A DNA stretch of 64,000 bases. Source: Clavelina lepadiformis. Taxonomy: Eukaryota > Chordata > Ascidiacea > Aplousobranchia > Clavelinidae. The notes under the pieces were generated by a model that saw only the letters and a list, made by a program, of their open reading frames with translations, made no database searches and was not told the DNA's origin. Location: the NCBI RefSeq assembly GCF_947623445.1, contig NC_135241.1, forward strand, positions 19,904,501 to 19,968,500, in the 5' to 3' direction. The position numbers and the translations under genes were made by a program. This document shows positions 50,063 through 61,755 of this stretch, one piece after another (the stretch's first letter is position 1; each line of letters starts with the position of its first letter).

Positions 50063-51748
50063 ACGTTGCTTTCCTTAGTTATTGAGCTGTATTCACGTTT
50101 ATTTATGTAGGAACAGCGTTCGTTGAGAGTATGGTGTTTGCCAGCGAGGTGAATGCGCTTCATTTGTGAGATGATAACTTTAAAAACGATTTAATGCGAG
50201 CACTAAGATAATCTCTTATGTTTTCCCCACGTTACATGTTTAATTTTAAGCTAGAGGAGATGGTGGAAAAAATTGAAAATAACTGTAGTTTTAGCGTTAA
50301 ATCACATTTCACTAATTCTTTCATTGCCTGCTTTACAGTGACGTCGGAAAACGGTTGGATTTGCGCTGCTTTTCGTTCTCTAGCTTGCTTTGCTTTTATA
50401 TTCCTTTGTTTCACTGTGGTTTTCACGCCTTCGAATATAAAATAGTGCCAAGTTTGATACCTGTGAGTTGAACTTCGTAACCATTTTACCTAAAAAGTTT
50501 TTGTCCTCGTTTAATTAGTGGAAATGTGCAACCACTTTTTTCCTCTCTGTTGAAACGACAACGGTGCTTTGAAATGTCATCTCGTTGAAAGTATTAAAAT
50601 TAATTCTATTCAAAATATTTCGACTGTGAGTTTTCATAATGAACAAGTTCCTTTGCAATTTTACTGTGACTTTTTGTTTTACATAATGCTTTTTGTTTGG
50701 AGGTACTATTGCCAAAAATATTTAGTTGTGGAAACACGCACAAATAGGTTTGTATTGTAAGTTACATTTTTTCCATTGTTTGCTTATGTCATGAGTCTCA
50801 TGACCCATTGCAAATGACACTTTATAAATAAATTCCATTAAGCTCTCTACAGTCCGTAAGTTCGTGAAAACACAAACGTAAAAGTGTTTGCATGGTTTGT
50901 TCAGTGTCTGTATACAATGAAATTCGCCTGGTTTTCGACAGTAGTTGCTTGCCTTGACAACGTGTTCCTTGATGCTTCAAACTGTAGGCCTACTTTGCTT
51001 TAGGTTTTATATTGTACTACTTTTTTACACAAAACTTATGAAAATGTTGAAATATTTTCCCTACCAACCTTCCTAAAAGGAGCCGTATATGCTGAAATTA
51101 TGCGATATCCATGATTTTGTCGGACGTCTTACCTAATGGTTAAAAAAGGTTTGTTAGATGGTGTTGTTTTTCAGTATGGGGATTAAGCTAGCAAATGTCG
51201 CACTAAAAACTTGCAAGTCGTATGTTTAAGTTAGCCTAAATTGTAGATGAAATTTGACTTTTTTGGCCCAAAATTGCAGTCTTGACTTTAAAATTCTATT
51301 GCAAGTGTTAGAGATATATGATTTTATTAGGATTTCATGAAATGATAGCAGATAGCCTAAAGCATACTATAGTGACATACAAAATTTCAGGAAGCCCCAT
51401 GCAGGATTTGTCGAGTAATTGCATTTTTAGCAATTTCACTTAATTATAAAGTAAACAAAGGAATTAGTCCTTTTTACAAGCATATACGGCGCCTGAGAAT
51501 GTAAAAACAGCGCACTTATGGTGGCTATGCTCAAAACCAAAAAGATCGTAGAAATCTCGTGTTAGCTAATTTAGTGATGCGCAAAGTAACCTCTTTGGGA
51601 TTTCTATGGTCTTTGTGATTCACGTGTTGGAAGATGAACAGGCAACGAAGGCTATACTAGTTTTGCTTGTTGTGTAGCCTATGTACATGTGTGTGCAGTA
51701 AAAGTGAATCTGCAACTAAAGATTAATCAGGATTTAAAGTTACATAAG
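50063..51748 (+). other. Spacer between the TPR gene and RPF2
   Basis: Holds the TPR gene 3' UTR (AATAAA at about 50827-50832 is a late candidate poly(A) signal) and a copy of dispersed repeat family C in inverted orientation (about 51255-51480). Frames at 50218-50445 and elsewhere are short and unlike known proteins. Confidence 0.6.
51255..51480 (-). repeat. Dispersed repeat family C, copy 2
   Basis: On the minus strand it aligns with about 22140-22330: CTTTGTTTACT, AAAATGCAATTACTC, CCTGAAATTTTG and a GGGCCAAAAAAGTCAAA-like end. Non-coding; class unknown. Confidence 0.55.
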
Positions 51749-52645
51749 ATGGAAAAGGAGATAGTCAAAGCCAAAAGCCAACGTCACAAACGAGTTCTGA
51801 AAAAACGCGAACCAAAAATACATGAGAATGATAAAAGAACATTATTTATTCGCGGCGGCAATACAAGCGAAACTGTTACAACGGCGTTAAAAGAATTGTA
51901 TTTATTGAAGAAGCCGAATGCGATTCTTTTTAGAAAGCGTAATGTGGCTAGACCTTTCGAAGATTATACAACTATGGAGTTCCTGACGAAGATGAACGAT
52001 GCGTCCTTGTTTCTGTTTGGATCTCATTCAAAGAAAAGACCTCATAATATCGTTATTGGTCGTACATACGACAATCAAGTTTTGGATATGATTGAACTTG
52101 GAATAGAAAATTATCAATCATTGCGGAGTGTTAATGGAAGTAAATGTTCACTTGGAACAAAACCATGTCTAATATTTAGTGGTTCGGACTTTGAAACTGA
52201 TGATGAACTGAGAAGAGTAAAGTCAGTTTTCACTGACTTTTTTCGTGGGCCAGTAGTAGACAATGTGCGGCTTTCGGGTTTAGAACATCTAATTCAGTTT
52301 ACAGCCTTTGAAGGAAAAGTTTTTGTTCGAAGCTATAAAGTTGCCTTGAAAAAATCTGGCTCTCGAACCCCTCGTATCGAACTGGATGAAATGGGACCAA
52401 ATATGGACTTGCTGGTTCGACGCACACATTTGGCATCTGACGATCTGTTCAAAAAGGCATGCAGAAAACCAAAGGCTGCCAAGCCAAAGAAAGTGAAAAA
52501 TGTTACTACGGATGTGTTTGGAGCTAAGCATGGCAGGGTTCACATGCAAAAGCAAGAATTGAAAAACTTACAGTTAAGAAAAGTCAAGGCACTGAAAAGA
52601 AAATTGAGTACTGATGACACGAAAACTAAAGTTTTAAAAAAATAA
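51749..52645 (+). CDS. RPF2: Ribosome production factor 2 (Brix domain)
   Basis: Intronless 298-residue frame starting MEKEIVKAKSQRHKR. The family joins Rrs1 in the 5S RNP assembly complex that loads 5S rRNA and uL18/uL5 onto nucleolar pre-60S particles. The Brix domain is clear. In order: KREPKIHEN, KPNAILFRKRN, RPFEDYTTMEF, LFLFGSHSKKRPHN, RTYDNQVLDMIELGIEN, FRGPVVDNVRLSGLEH, KSGSRTPRIELDEMGPNMD, LVRRTHLASDDLFK, and a basic tail with GRVHMQKQEL. The length is close to human RPF2 (about 306). The start at 51749 was chosen over the in-frame ATG at 51689 because family similarity and the basic N-terminus begin there. DDX28 begins 347 bp after the stop on the same strand. The human gene has many introns. 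Confidence 0.96.
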   Translation: MEKEIVKAKSQRHKRVLKKREPKIHENDKRTLFIRGGNTSETVTTALKELYLLKKPNAILFRKRNVARPFEDYTTMEFLTKMNDASLFLFGSHSKKRPHNIVIGRTYDNQVLDMIELGIENYQSLRSVNGSKCSLGTKPCLIFSGSDFETDDELRRVKSVFTDFFRGPVVDNVRLSGLEHLIQFTAFEGKVFVRSYKVALKKSGSRTPRIELDEMGPNMDLLVRRTHLASDDLFKKACRKPKAAKPKKVKNVTTDVFGAKHGRVHMQKQELKNLQLRKVKALKRKLSTDDTKTKVLKK

Positions 52646-52992
52646 CATTGAAATGTGTTCCTGTATCTCCATTTATCTTGCAGTACCACTACTGAAATGT
52701 TTTTCTCTTGATAAATTGTGATAATAAGTTTTTCCTATATGTGTTTTGAACGACATTACTTGGCAGATGGTAGGCATTGGTGCTATGGTCTGGTTTTAAT
52801 TTCTACTTACACCTATCTGCACAATTATAAGGGACAACAAATTTAGGCTGCAGATGTTGTGCAAAAACTTTCAGTGATGCCTCGCTATTAAATATGACCC
52901 AAACCTGAATTAATTTTTGTCTGTTTTAGAGTATTAGATAAGTATATATTCTTAGAAAGGATTACTGTCTGCCGGTACGGTTTACCTACAAA
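52646..52992 (+). other. Short spacer between RPF2 and DDX28
   Basis: 347 bp holding the RPF2 3' UTR and DDX28 leader or promoter. No canonical AATAAA was noted and no frame is supported. Confidence 0.5.
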
Positions 52993-55900
52993 ATGTCGTG
53001 TTTAGCAAATAAACTGGGAACAAGAATAATCCGGCAGCCTCATAGCTGGTGTACCTTGCCATACATCTCATTTCGTCACAGCTTTTCCAGTGAATTTAGC
53101 AATGTAAGGGCAAATAATGCATTTTATTGGTAGATATATGCTGAATTCATTTACATGTCCAGCACAGTGTTCACTTGGTTGAACTATAGACTAAATCAAT
53201 ATCATACTTAAAGCAATCGCATATTACCCAGGTGTTTGACACTGCACCCGTTATTCGCTATCCACAAGCTTTGAAAAGAGCAATTCTACGACGAACAAAA
53301 CCCAAAAAAATGGAGACAAAAAGTAATATATTTTATCCCTTTTTAGCAGATAAGCTATATTAGATAAGATATATTTCTACTAAAGGTTATTAGAGTTTCA
53401 CTTCACTTGCAGTGTTACAACTTTTTCAACAACAAACTTATGTAATGTTGTTGCTAGAGAGTGCACTCAACCTTGCCAAGCCTGGAAAGTTGTTGGTTTC
53501 CTGTGACAACAGATCAGAATGTATGTTCACCAATGAATATCCAAATAAGTTTAGCCCTCCATCAATCACTTCATCTACTTGGACGAGCAGAAAAAGCCCT
53601 GGCAGACATTTTACTATTCACTCTACTAGAGAAGTTAGTTATTTTATCAGATTTTGAAACGTGGTGACCTCTTTTTTAGTAGGCCTGTGAATAGTTACCG
53701 CACTAAAAAAAAACACAGGTCACTGCATTGACTATGGTGATTAACCAGTCATCAACTTCATGAGATAATTTAATTATAATTGCCGAGAAACATTTACATT
53801 CTAAACATGTAATATAGAATAATCCATCATTCAAAGAATCGATTGCCTCCTTTTATGAAGTTGGTTTGTCAGAAGAAATTTTAAAAGCTCTACATTTGGC
53901 CAAGATAAAAAATCCTACTGTGATACAAGCAAAAGCAATTCCAGAAATTCTCGCAGGTTAGATTCATGTGCAGTTGCATTTGTAAGAGTTATGTTTTAGT
54001 TGAATAAGACCACTTCTTTCAATTCACGTTTATCTCCAAACCTTTTGAGCAGGGGTTCTTAAACTTTTTTGCACACGCCCCCCCTTGACGGTACCTAAAA
54101 GATCCGCGCCCCACCTCATTGCAAAATAAAAAAGCATTACACAAAATAACAATGAAAAAAACAAAAAAATCATTAATGTGACGGATGTAGTTGTTTTTGG
54201 GAAACCAAACGTTTAATTCGAGGCTTTGTAGAAGATAATGCACATCTTTCATCTCTCGCGCCCCCCAGTTTAAGAACCACTGCTTTTGAGGATGCTACTT
54301 TGTTCTCATCTCATTGGTAACCACGTTATTGTACAAATTTTGCTGGCTTAGTGATAAATAATTGTTGTGCTCTAAAGCTGATAACGATCTGTTTTCACAT
54401 CGACTCAATTCCGAGGGAATCTCCCCATGATAAACTGTCATAAAAAAGACTGCACTGCTTATGACTTGTGATTGACATTTTATTACGTTGCTAAAATGGT
54501 CATCTTATACAATCACAAACCAACATTTTCATACAGGTAAAAACGTTCTTATGGCAGCTGAAACGGGATGTGGTAAAACATATGCATATTTGCTTCCAAT
54601 ACTTAGAGTACTCATGCAATTGGAATCATGTGCAAGTGATGATATTCTATCACCTGAAGCTCTAATACTTACTCCAACAAAAGAGCTGAGCAAACAAGTT
54701 GTTGTAAGTGAAGAAATTATTGCACAACACAAATGCTAAATTTACTTATTTACATTCCACAGTTAACGTTTGCTTCTGTTCCAATATACTTTCATACTGT
54801 TTGTTCCAGACCATGGGAAAGTCACTGAATCTCGGTGTTAATTTTCACAGTGTTCACTCATCTTCTTTCTTGGTAAGCTGCAAAGTAAACGGTTATATAC
54901 AGCAAGGAACGCGCTCATTTTTCAGCGTTATCTGCTCATCACTCCTTTTTTGCACAAGCAGTGCTGTGAATGCACAGAAAGGATACAAATGGTTGGACTC
55001 ACGTTTTACAATGCAAATATTGAACATACAAATGTGATTGGAAAATGAGCGTGCTCTTTTCTTTGTAGATGAGCCGCGCTCTTTTTGAAAGAGCGGTTAC
55101 CCACCTCTTATATACAGTAAATGCAATCATTGCCCATATTTGAGCATCTGCTGCGGTTAAATTACTGATTAAAGACCAAAGCCGCTTGTGTAAATAGTCC
55201 AGTACGATGCTGTTACTGGCCTTAGTTAACGAGTTGTTACCACATTTTCAGAAACTGCGTAAGAAACAAAAATCCATGGAAAATACGGCCAGCATTGTAG
55301 TTTCCACTCCAGTCCCTATGATATTAGCTTTGAAAAGAAGTATAAAATTATACTATTTCTTCACATGCACTAGTGGAATATTTTACATAGATGTTTAAAT
55401 AATGCATTTGCTGTTGCTTTAGAAAATGTGGATTTCGGAAAACTGAAGTTTATTGTTCTTGATGAATGTGATACACTTTGTGATGACAGCTTTTCCAAAC
55501 AAGTACAACATATTCTCAATCAATGCAGCGTAAGACTGAAAGTCTTAAAAATAAAGCGATATTTTACAGTGCACAATACATCTTAGGCCATTTTGTTACT
55601 GTGCATTTCAGATTACTAAGGGGATTCGCATACCAATGGCTGAAACCAGTCCTGCACAGTTATTACTTTGCAGCGCCACCTTTCCAAAATATGCTTCTGA
55701 AGTATTATCAGACATAATTACAGTAAGATTACAAAATATAGATTCCACAATTTTGGTATGAAAGCCATTTGAGCTTTACATTGGATTTGTGCAACAGAAT
55801 AACTGGTGTTAATAAATGTAGTTTAGCACTGAAGTTGTCTTGTCCCAAAATTCCTGAAAATTTACAGAGGCAAGTTACTCATTGTAGCTACGGCCCCAGA

Positions 55901-56878
55901 GTAATGTTTCACAGTGATTTTACGAAATATCTTATAACATTTTTGGGTAAATCGGATAATTATCAGATGGAAAATGTGGAAGTGATTAGAAGCGGTTATC
56001 TTCATCGTGTCTCCCCTCATGTTACACACCGTTTTCTTCGCGTTCGGCCATCAGAAAAACTTGGAGAACTGGTAAAAGTCATTGAAAGCAACCAGAAAAA
56101 GCAAACCCTTGTATTTTGCAACACCAAAGCATCTGTTGGAAAAGTGTACCAAGCCTGTCAAGAAAATGCTATACCTGCGACACTAATCGATGGAAGCATA
56201 ATTGCAAAGGTTGGCCCTAATAGTTCCATATGATTGTGGTGAGAGAGTATTTTGAAGAAAATGGTGTATGAACTAGCCTGTAGTTAACTGAGTAAAAAAT
56301 AAGCTACGGGATAAGTAACTGTCTTTTTCATGAACTCAGAAAAGGTCCTTAACTGTGGAAGACCTTAAAAAGGGAAAGGAATCATTACTCATTACAACAG
56401 ATCTAACTTCACGAGGCTTAGACACTCAGAAGGTAAAATCCACACTTAAGATAGTAGCCATCACAACGGCTACTCGGCGACCGTATGACTCAAGACTTCT
56501 GGTTTTAAAATTTTAGGTGATGATCACATCACATTCATTATTTTTTCTTGCAGGTGGAACATGTTATCAATTTTGAGATACCAAACAATGTTTCAGATTA
56601 CATTCATCGTTGTGGACGTGTAGGTCGCATCGGACAGCAGCATGCTGGACTAGTCACCAACCTGGTTTCAAAGAAATGGGAAATAGCTACTGTGATGAAA
56701 ATTGAGGTGAATGCATTGATCCTGTGTTACCGCTGCCTCACTTCAACACTTTTGACGTTTTTGAACATAATAGTCTGTTTCAACTGTACAGGAAGCAGCC
56801 AGGCGACGCGAAGAAATTGAAGGGGTGAGTGCAAATATCAAGCGAAGACACAACATAAGATGGGAACAAAAGGAGTAA
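52993..56878 (+). CDS. DDX28: Mitochondrial DEAD-box-type helicase DDX28-like
   Basis: Thirteen exons: 52993-53103, 53232-53322, 53413-53633, 53818-53956, 54537-54703, 54810-54872, 55252-55339, 55423-55529, 55612-55722, 55967-56209, 56340-56432, 56554-56706, 56792-56878; 557 residues, in phase. DDX28 acts in mitochondrial large-subunit assembly. The N-terminus is rich in Arg, Ser and His and lacks acids, like a mitochondrial targeting signal. Helicase motifs: Q motif (Q178), motif I AETGCGKT (about 195-202), Ia TPTKEL, motif II D-E-C-D (about 307-310) in place of DEAD, motif III SAT (about 350-352), LVFCNT, TDLTSRGLD, and motif VI HRCGRVGR (about 496-503). The tail EEAARRREEIEG matches DDX28. 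The Ala-to-Cys change in motif II is unusual but conserves the acidic residues. The 3' end nearly meets the convergent ZNF318-like gene. Confidence 0.88.
54050..54282. mobile_element. Non-autonomous hAT-like element in DDX28 intron 4
   Basis: A 233-bp element with ends CAGGGGTTCTTAAACT and AGTTTAAGAACCACTG (15 of 16 bases complementary). It is flanked by a perfect 8-bp duplication CTTTTGAG at 54042-54049 and 54283-54290. CGCCCCCC runs sit near both ends. It is a textbook short hAT element with no coding capacity. Confidence 0.92.
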
Positions 56879-56924
56879 ATGGGAATATTTTGATTGAATA
56901 CAACAAGCCAATTTAATTGATCGT

Positions 56925-56930
56925 TTTATT
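56925..56930 (-). terminator. Poly(A) signal of ZNF318-like gene
   Basis: TTTATT on the plus strand gives AATAAA on the minus strand, 119 bp past the ZNF318-like stop and only 47 bp beyond the DDX28 stop. The two convergent transcripts should therefore overlap at their 3' ends. Confidence 0.6.
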
Positions 56931-57048
56931 TACACATATGAAAGGCAGTAAAAATATTTACACATGCAGCATGTGAAATTTGAAAATCATTGTAGAATTG
57001 GAAAGTTAAATTGAATAGTTCTTGCTCCAAGCAGTTGTGCAGTTGACA

Positions 57049-60000
57049 CTACAAACCCTCATCACTGGCAATTTCCATGCTTATTCCACTTGCATCCGAA
57101 ACATTCCCACCATCTGTAACAACTACATGTTTTCAACAGCCTTTTTTACTTTAAGCAAGATGATGATAAATCTTACCTTCATTTAAAAATATGTCTTCTT
57201 CACCAGGAGGAGGTGGTTCTCTTTTCGTTTTCCTCAACTCGACAAGATTCTGATTTTTCGATTCCGCTGGGGATGTCTTATTCGAGCGTAAATTACGTGT
57301 TTTAACATTAGGTACAGTCTTTGTTGCAAGTAAAGCAGTCACAGAAGTGTCCCTCCTTTGTGAAAGTGTTGATCTTCCTTTGGAATTTGCAGCTTCTTTC
57401 CTCATCCCAGTTTTAATACGAGTAGTATGAGGTGCAATAGTGCCCATCCTTCCAGACAGACCTGCCTTGTTTCTTGCAGCTTGGGTTGTTTTCAGGTTTT
57501 TCTTCTCTGCTTCCCCTTTCTCATAGTTTCTAGTTTTGATCGGTTTCTTCTCTTCATTTGCTCTTTTTTCGTTTTTCTTCCATGTAAACTTCCCAAAACC
57601 CAATCCTGTTGGTTTTTGATTCTCTGGCTTGGAGGAACGCTGTGCTTCTCTTCTATCTTCTTTTTCACGAGCTCTTTCAAATTCATCATATCCTGGTGAC
57701 CACTGACCCTGTCTGGAACGCTTCTTTTCCTCTTTTATTTTCTTTACATCTGAAGCGCGTTCTTCAAAGCGGCGCTTGGTTGACTGCTTGTTTGATTTAT
57801 CCACCACTCTTCTAACATCACGTTCACTTGGTGAGTGGGGTCTTCTGTATGGGCTCCGTGGTCTTTCGCGATTATATGATCTTTCACGTGGCGGTGAGTG
57901 ATCAAGGGAGCGAGGGGCAGTGACCCTTGGTGGAGACCTTTCGCGAGAGAGTGGTCTTTTGAGACGTGGTGGGGAGTGCTCACGAGACCGTTGCATTCTT
58001 TCTCGATCGTGGTGAAATGGCGATACTTCACGATCACGAAAATGTGGATGAGGCGTCATTTCTCTGGAATTTGATCTACCGTCATTTCGCATTTCTCTCT
58101 TACCTTCACAAGCACCAGTGTCCTGTTCTCTTTTCAATTTTTTAAGCTTTTCCGCTACATTCTGAACGTCAGATGCATTTTGTGGCCTTATGGGATGTCG
58201 TTTTATATGCTTCTGTAAAATGAAAATACATTTAATTTCTGCCATCAATATCACTCCTATGAATGTGAAAAAGTAGATTAATGCACCAGGCCTCCAGGCA
58301 AACACCTTCATGAATGCAAACCTCATATTTAAGATTATGAGCTCTGGTCTTGCAATGTTCATCAGCCTCCACTTGGTCACCAGAAAAAATTTCACAAATT
58401 TTGCAATAGAAGCCCGTAATTGGCATGATGAAATGAGCACCTTAAAAAGAAGTATAGTGATTAGCGATCAATGAGGTAACAATAGTCAAGTTTTGCCTTA
58501 CTTTACCTTTCAGAGGGACAGTAATTGCATGTCTTGATTTATTTACTCTCTTGGATTTTTTTTTACACCATGGCATATATTTTGGATCCATTAACTGTAA
58601 TAATTGAAACATTTTAGTTTATAAGAATTTTCTCTTGGTAAACTTAATGTGGCATAGTAAAACCATGTCATAAAAGATACCTTTTTGTGCATTTTTGTAT
58701 GTAAATGAACAAGAAAGTCTGCCAAGGTCTTAAAGGCAATATCACACTCTTTGCAGAAATGCCCTCCAGTGTCAATATAGTTGTATTCCTCAGCATCTCC
58801 ATCTTCACTACTGCTGCTATCTGAACCACTGGTCTGTTATGCATTTAAAAAAACAAATAATCAAATACAGAATAAACAAAATTAATGTTCATAATTTTTT
58901 TATTAAGAAAATTGTATACTTACACTACTTGAACTTCTTATTCCAGCTGCACGTTCAGCGGCATCCCTGATTTCTTGAATTTGTTTTTCAACACCAGCCT
59001 GTTTACAAGAAAGCTATTGCTAAAAAATGTGTTCACTTGGATCTCATTTGTTACACACATTAATAGAAGTTCTCTTTAAAGTGGTCTTAGCACGGAATTA
59101 CCTGTAGAAGGGTGTTTTGTTTCATTAATTCCTTATCTCCTTGATTAAATTGCCGTTTCTTTTTACGCAAGAGATCACTTTGTTGCTTTTTCAACTTCTC
59201 AAGCTCCACCTCCAAGTAATCTAGTCTCTTCTTCCTTGCTCTTCTTTCATTCTCCAGAGACTTTGCAGCCGTAATTGGTACAAGATTTCTTCTAGAACCC
59301 TGTGGACTTGTGTTTTCATTGCTTTGTTCAACATCCGTTTGTATAACTTTAAGGTTGGGGCGATTCATTTGAACATGCGACATGAAGTCAGTAGCTACTT
59401 GCCCTGGAAATCCAGCAACTGCTTGAGAAACAGCCACCTGCGGTTGGAATGTCAGCTGATTTCCATCTGGAAGTGCCTGTGGTTGATAAACATAAATCCC
59501 ACCAGGTGTTGTTTGGCTTGGTGGAATAACCTGAGGGTTTATTAACTGAGCAGTTTGCAAGCTTTGTATCTGGTAAGCAGGTTGCGCTGGTTGATGCACA
59601 GGTACAGGTTGTTGATATACAGGGTCAGGTGGAGGGGTTCTGCTGTGTGATTTCTCATGCACTACACGATTGTCATGATATGCATCTTGAGTTACTGCAG
59701 CAACTGGTTTAGATTCTTTCGATTCAATGTTTCCGGTTGCTGCTTTCTGAAAACTCTGAGCAGAGAGCTCAAAATCAAACCCAATCGCTTTAAGCACATT
59801 CTTCAAAGCGTTAGAGTCAAATCCACCTGGTGTAACGCTGCTTCCTTTATCATCTTTACCCGAGATTTCTCTTGGCAGAGATGAATTATGTCTTTCACGT
59901 GCTCTTTCAAAATGTCCTGGAGGGCTTTTTCTATGATGACTATCATGTCTTGGCGGGCTCTGGTAACGTTGTCTGTAAAGATTTTCTTCTTGTTTGCTTA

Positions 60001-61755
60001 GTTGGGTAGATCCTATTGAGGAGTCACCATAAAGATATTGTTCTTCTTCATCTTGTGCATTGTTGGGGAAGAACAACTTTTGTGGTGGAGTGGTTGCACC
60101 ATAAGCTTCATTTAGGACACTTAAAGCATGTCCATCCTTCAACAGAGCAGGACTTATATACGCACGTGATTCCTTCTCAGCATATAAAGCTCTGTTCTGA
60201 ATTTCGTCTTTTCGTTTTGGAATGCGATCCAAACTTTGATGGAGATATCCAACATTCCTATCTTCATCAGAGCGATCACCAGTTCTCGAGTATATTGATA
60301 AGAGTAAGTCATCATCCAGTTTAGCCATACCCCTTTCCCTTCTGGTAGCTCTTCCACGGCTGGAACTTCTTCTGTTACTACTTGAATCGGAACCAGACCT
60401 GTGTCTTGTCCTGGATGCTTGATGTCGATATGGGGATCGACTATGCCTACCATGTGATAGAGGTGGAGAGCCACGATGGTGAATTGGTGCTGACGGTCTA
60501 TGTACTTCAGGATTGTAAACATGGTCCCTTGGAAGTTTTCTGTCGTATCTTCTTTCTGTTGGCTCAGGTGAAAAACCTTTTCTTCCACGAACTACATGTG
60601 GCTTTTCTGGAAAGTTATCTGCATGTCTGCCATGACCGGGAGACCGATGGCTAGATCTTTGATTCCCCGATGTTTGGCGATCCCACCGATCACATTCGGA
60701 TGTAAGTAGATCTTTATTTCTTTCCACAAATGCATCTCTTTCTTTTGATCTTCTGTAAGATGTAACCATTTAATAAAGATTTGAAGCAGCAAATACAGGA
60801 AAATTTGCAGAATGATTTACATGCCAATTTTTTTTCCACCAATGCACAACCTTTTGTGATGATTGTAACTTGTCAGGCTTGTTATCAGGTTACATACAGT
60901 GTCCAGAAAATTTGGATTAAGACACAAATTTGATGGGAGCACTTGAAAATTTTCCTGAGTTCCTTTACTGCATGTTCCCTACCTACTTAGTAAAATTTGT
61001 CTTTGCTTATGCTAGCACAGCCACTCAACGCTATACTGCATTCTGATACTTTTGTTTTGAAATCTTCTGCAACAATGTAACACTTAACCTAAGTGCAAAC
61101 CTACAGCAAATATCTGACTAGAAATTCGTGATACATTACACAGTTGTAGCATGGTTATCTGGCAAATGCCTTGATGCATCCAAGAGTCTGCAAAATCTGG
61201 GTATATGTTACTTGTAAATCTAACACGTTCTTTTCTATGAAGAGCAAAATGTATCTTTACATATATATTTTGGGATAACAATGTGCTCTGCTTTGCTCAT
61301 TAGGCAGACTATGCGTGCGATTTTTATCTTGGCTTGCTGAGTGTAAAACTGTAGCCTAAGATCATAATAAACAAATTTGTTGCAGATGGATGTCTTTAAC
61401 TATTCATACATATAAAACCAGACTTGTACACTCTGAAAGTAATTTTACTAGCTAGTCAATACAAAACTGACAACATCTCAGCAATTAAATCAGTAATCAT
61501 TTCTGATCACAAGTACAGATAAATACAATTACCTTTATAGGCCTAAGCTTGAAACTGCAATAACACCACCTGTATTCAGGTACTATTATTCCTTCCAAAA
61601 AATAGAATTTAGAGTAATATGATACATATATGATTTTGAACTTACCTGCGATCTAAATCAGCCTTCTGGCGCAAGTGATTACGAAGATCACTTGGAGATC
61701 TTTGTCTTTCATAATAAACATCATTTCCAACTGTTATTCGAAGGCCTTTGTCCAT
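57049..61755 (-). CDS. ZNF318: ZNF318-like protein with two matrin-type zinc fingers
   Basis: Eight coding exons: 61755-61646, 60752-59102, 58998-58924, 58833-58681, 58594-58507, 58440-58322, 58212-57177, 57113-57049; 1098 residues, in phase. The N-terminal half is Arg/Ser/His-rich (RSPYRHQASRTRHRSGS-like) and contains LDDDLLLSIYSRTGDRSDEDRN, a block typical of ZNF318. A Pro/Gln-rich stretch and a basic coiled coil (RARKKRLDYLEVELEKLKKQ) follow. There are two C-x2-C-x12-H-x5-H fingers of the matrin/U1 type (about residues 639-661 and 705-727), with an LMDPKYMPW linker between them. The C-terminal half has SR-like repeats (REHSPPRLKRP, RERSPPRV) and a Lys/Arg-rich tail. ZNF318 is nuclear and linked to transcription and RNA processing. 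The human protein is about twice as long. The GAR1 gene diverges from its 5' end. Confidence 0.83.

Noticed and set aside
60016-60324. Open plus-strand frame of about 100 codons opposite the ZNF318-like exon
   Set aside because: No family resemblance. It is antisense to the SR-like coding exon, where strong similarity is on the minus strand.
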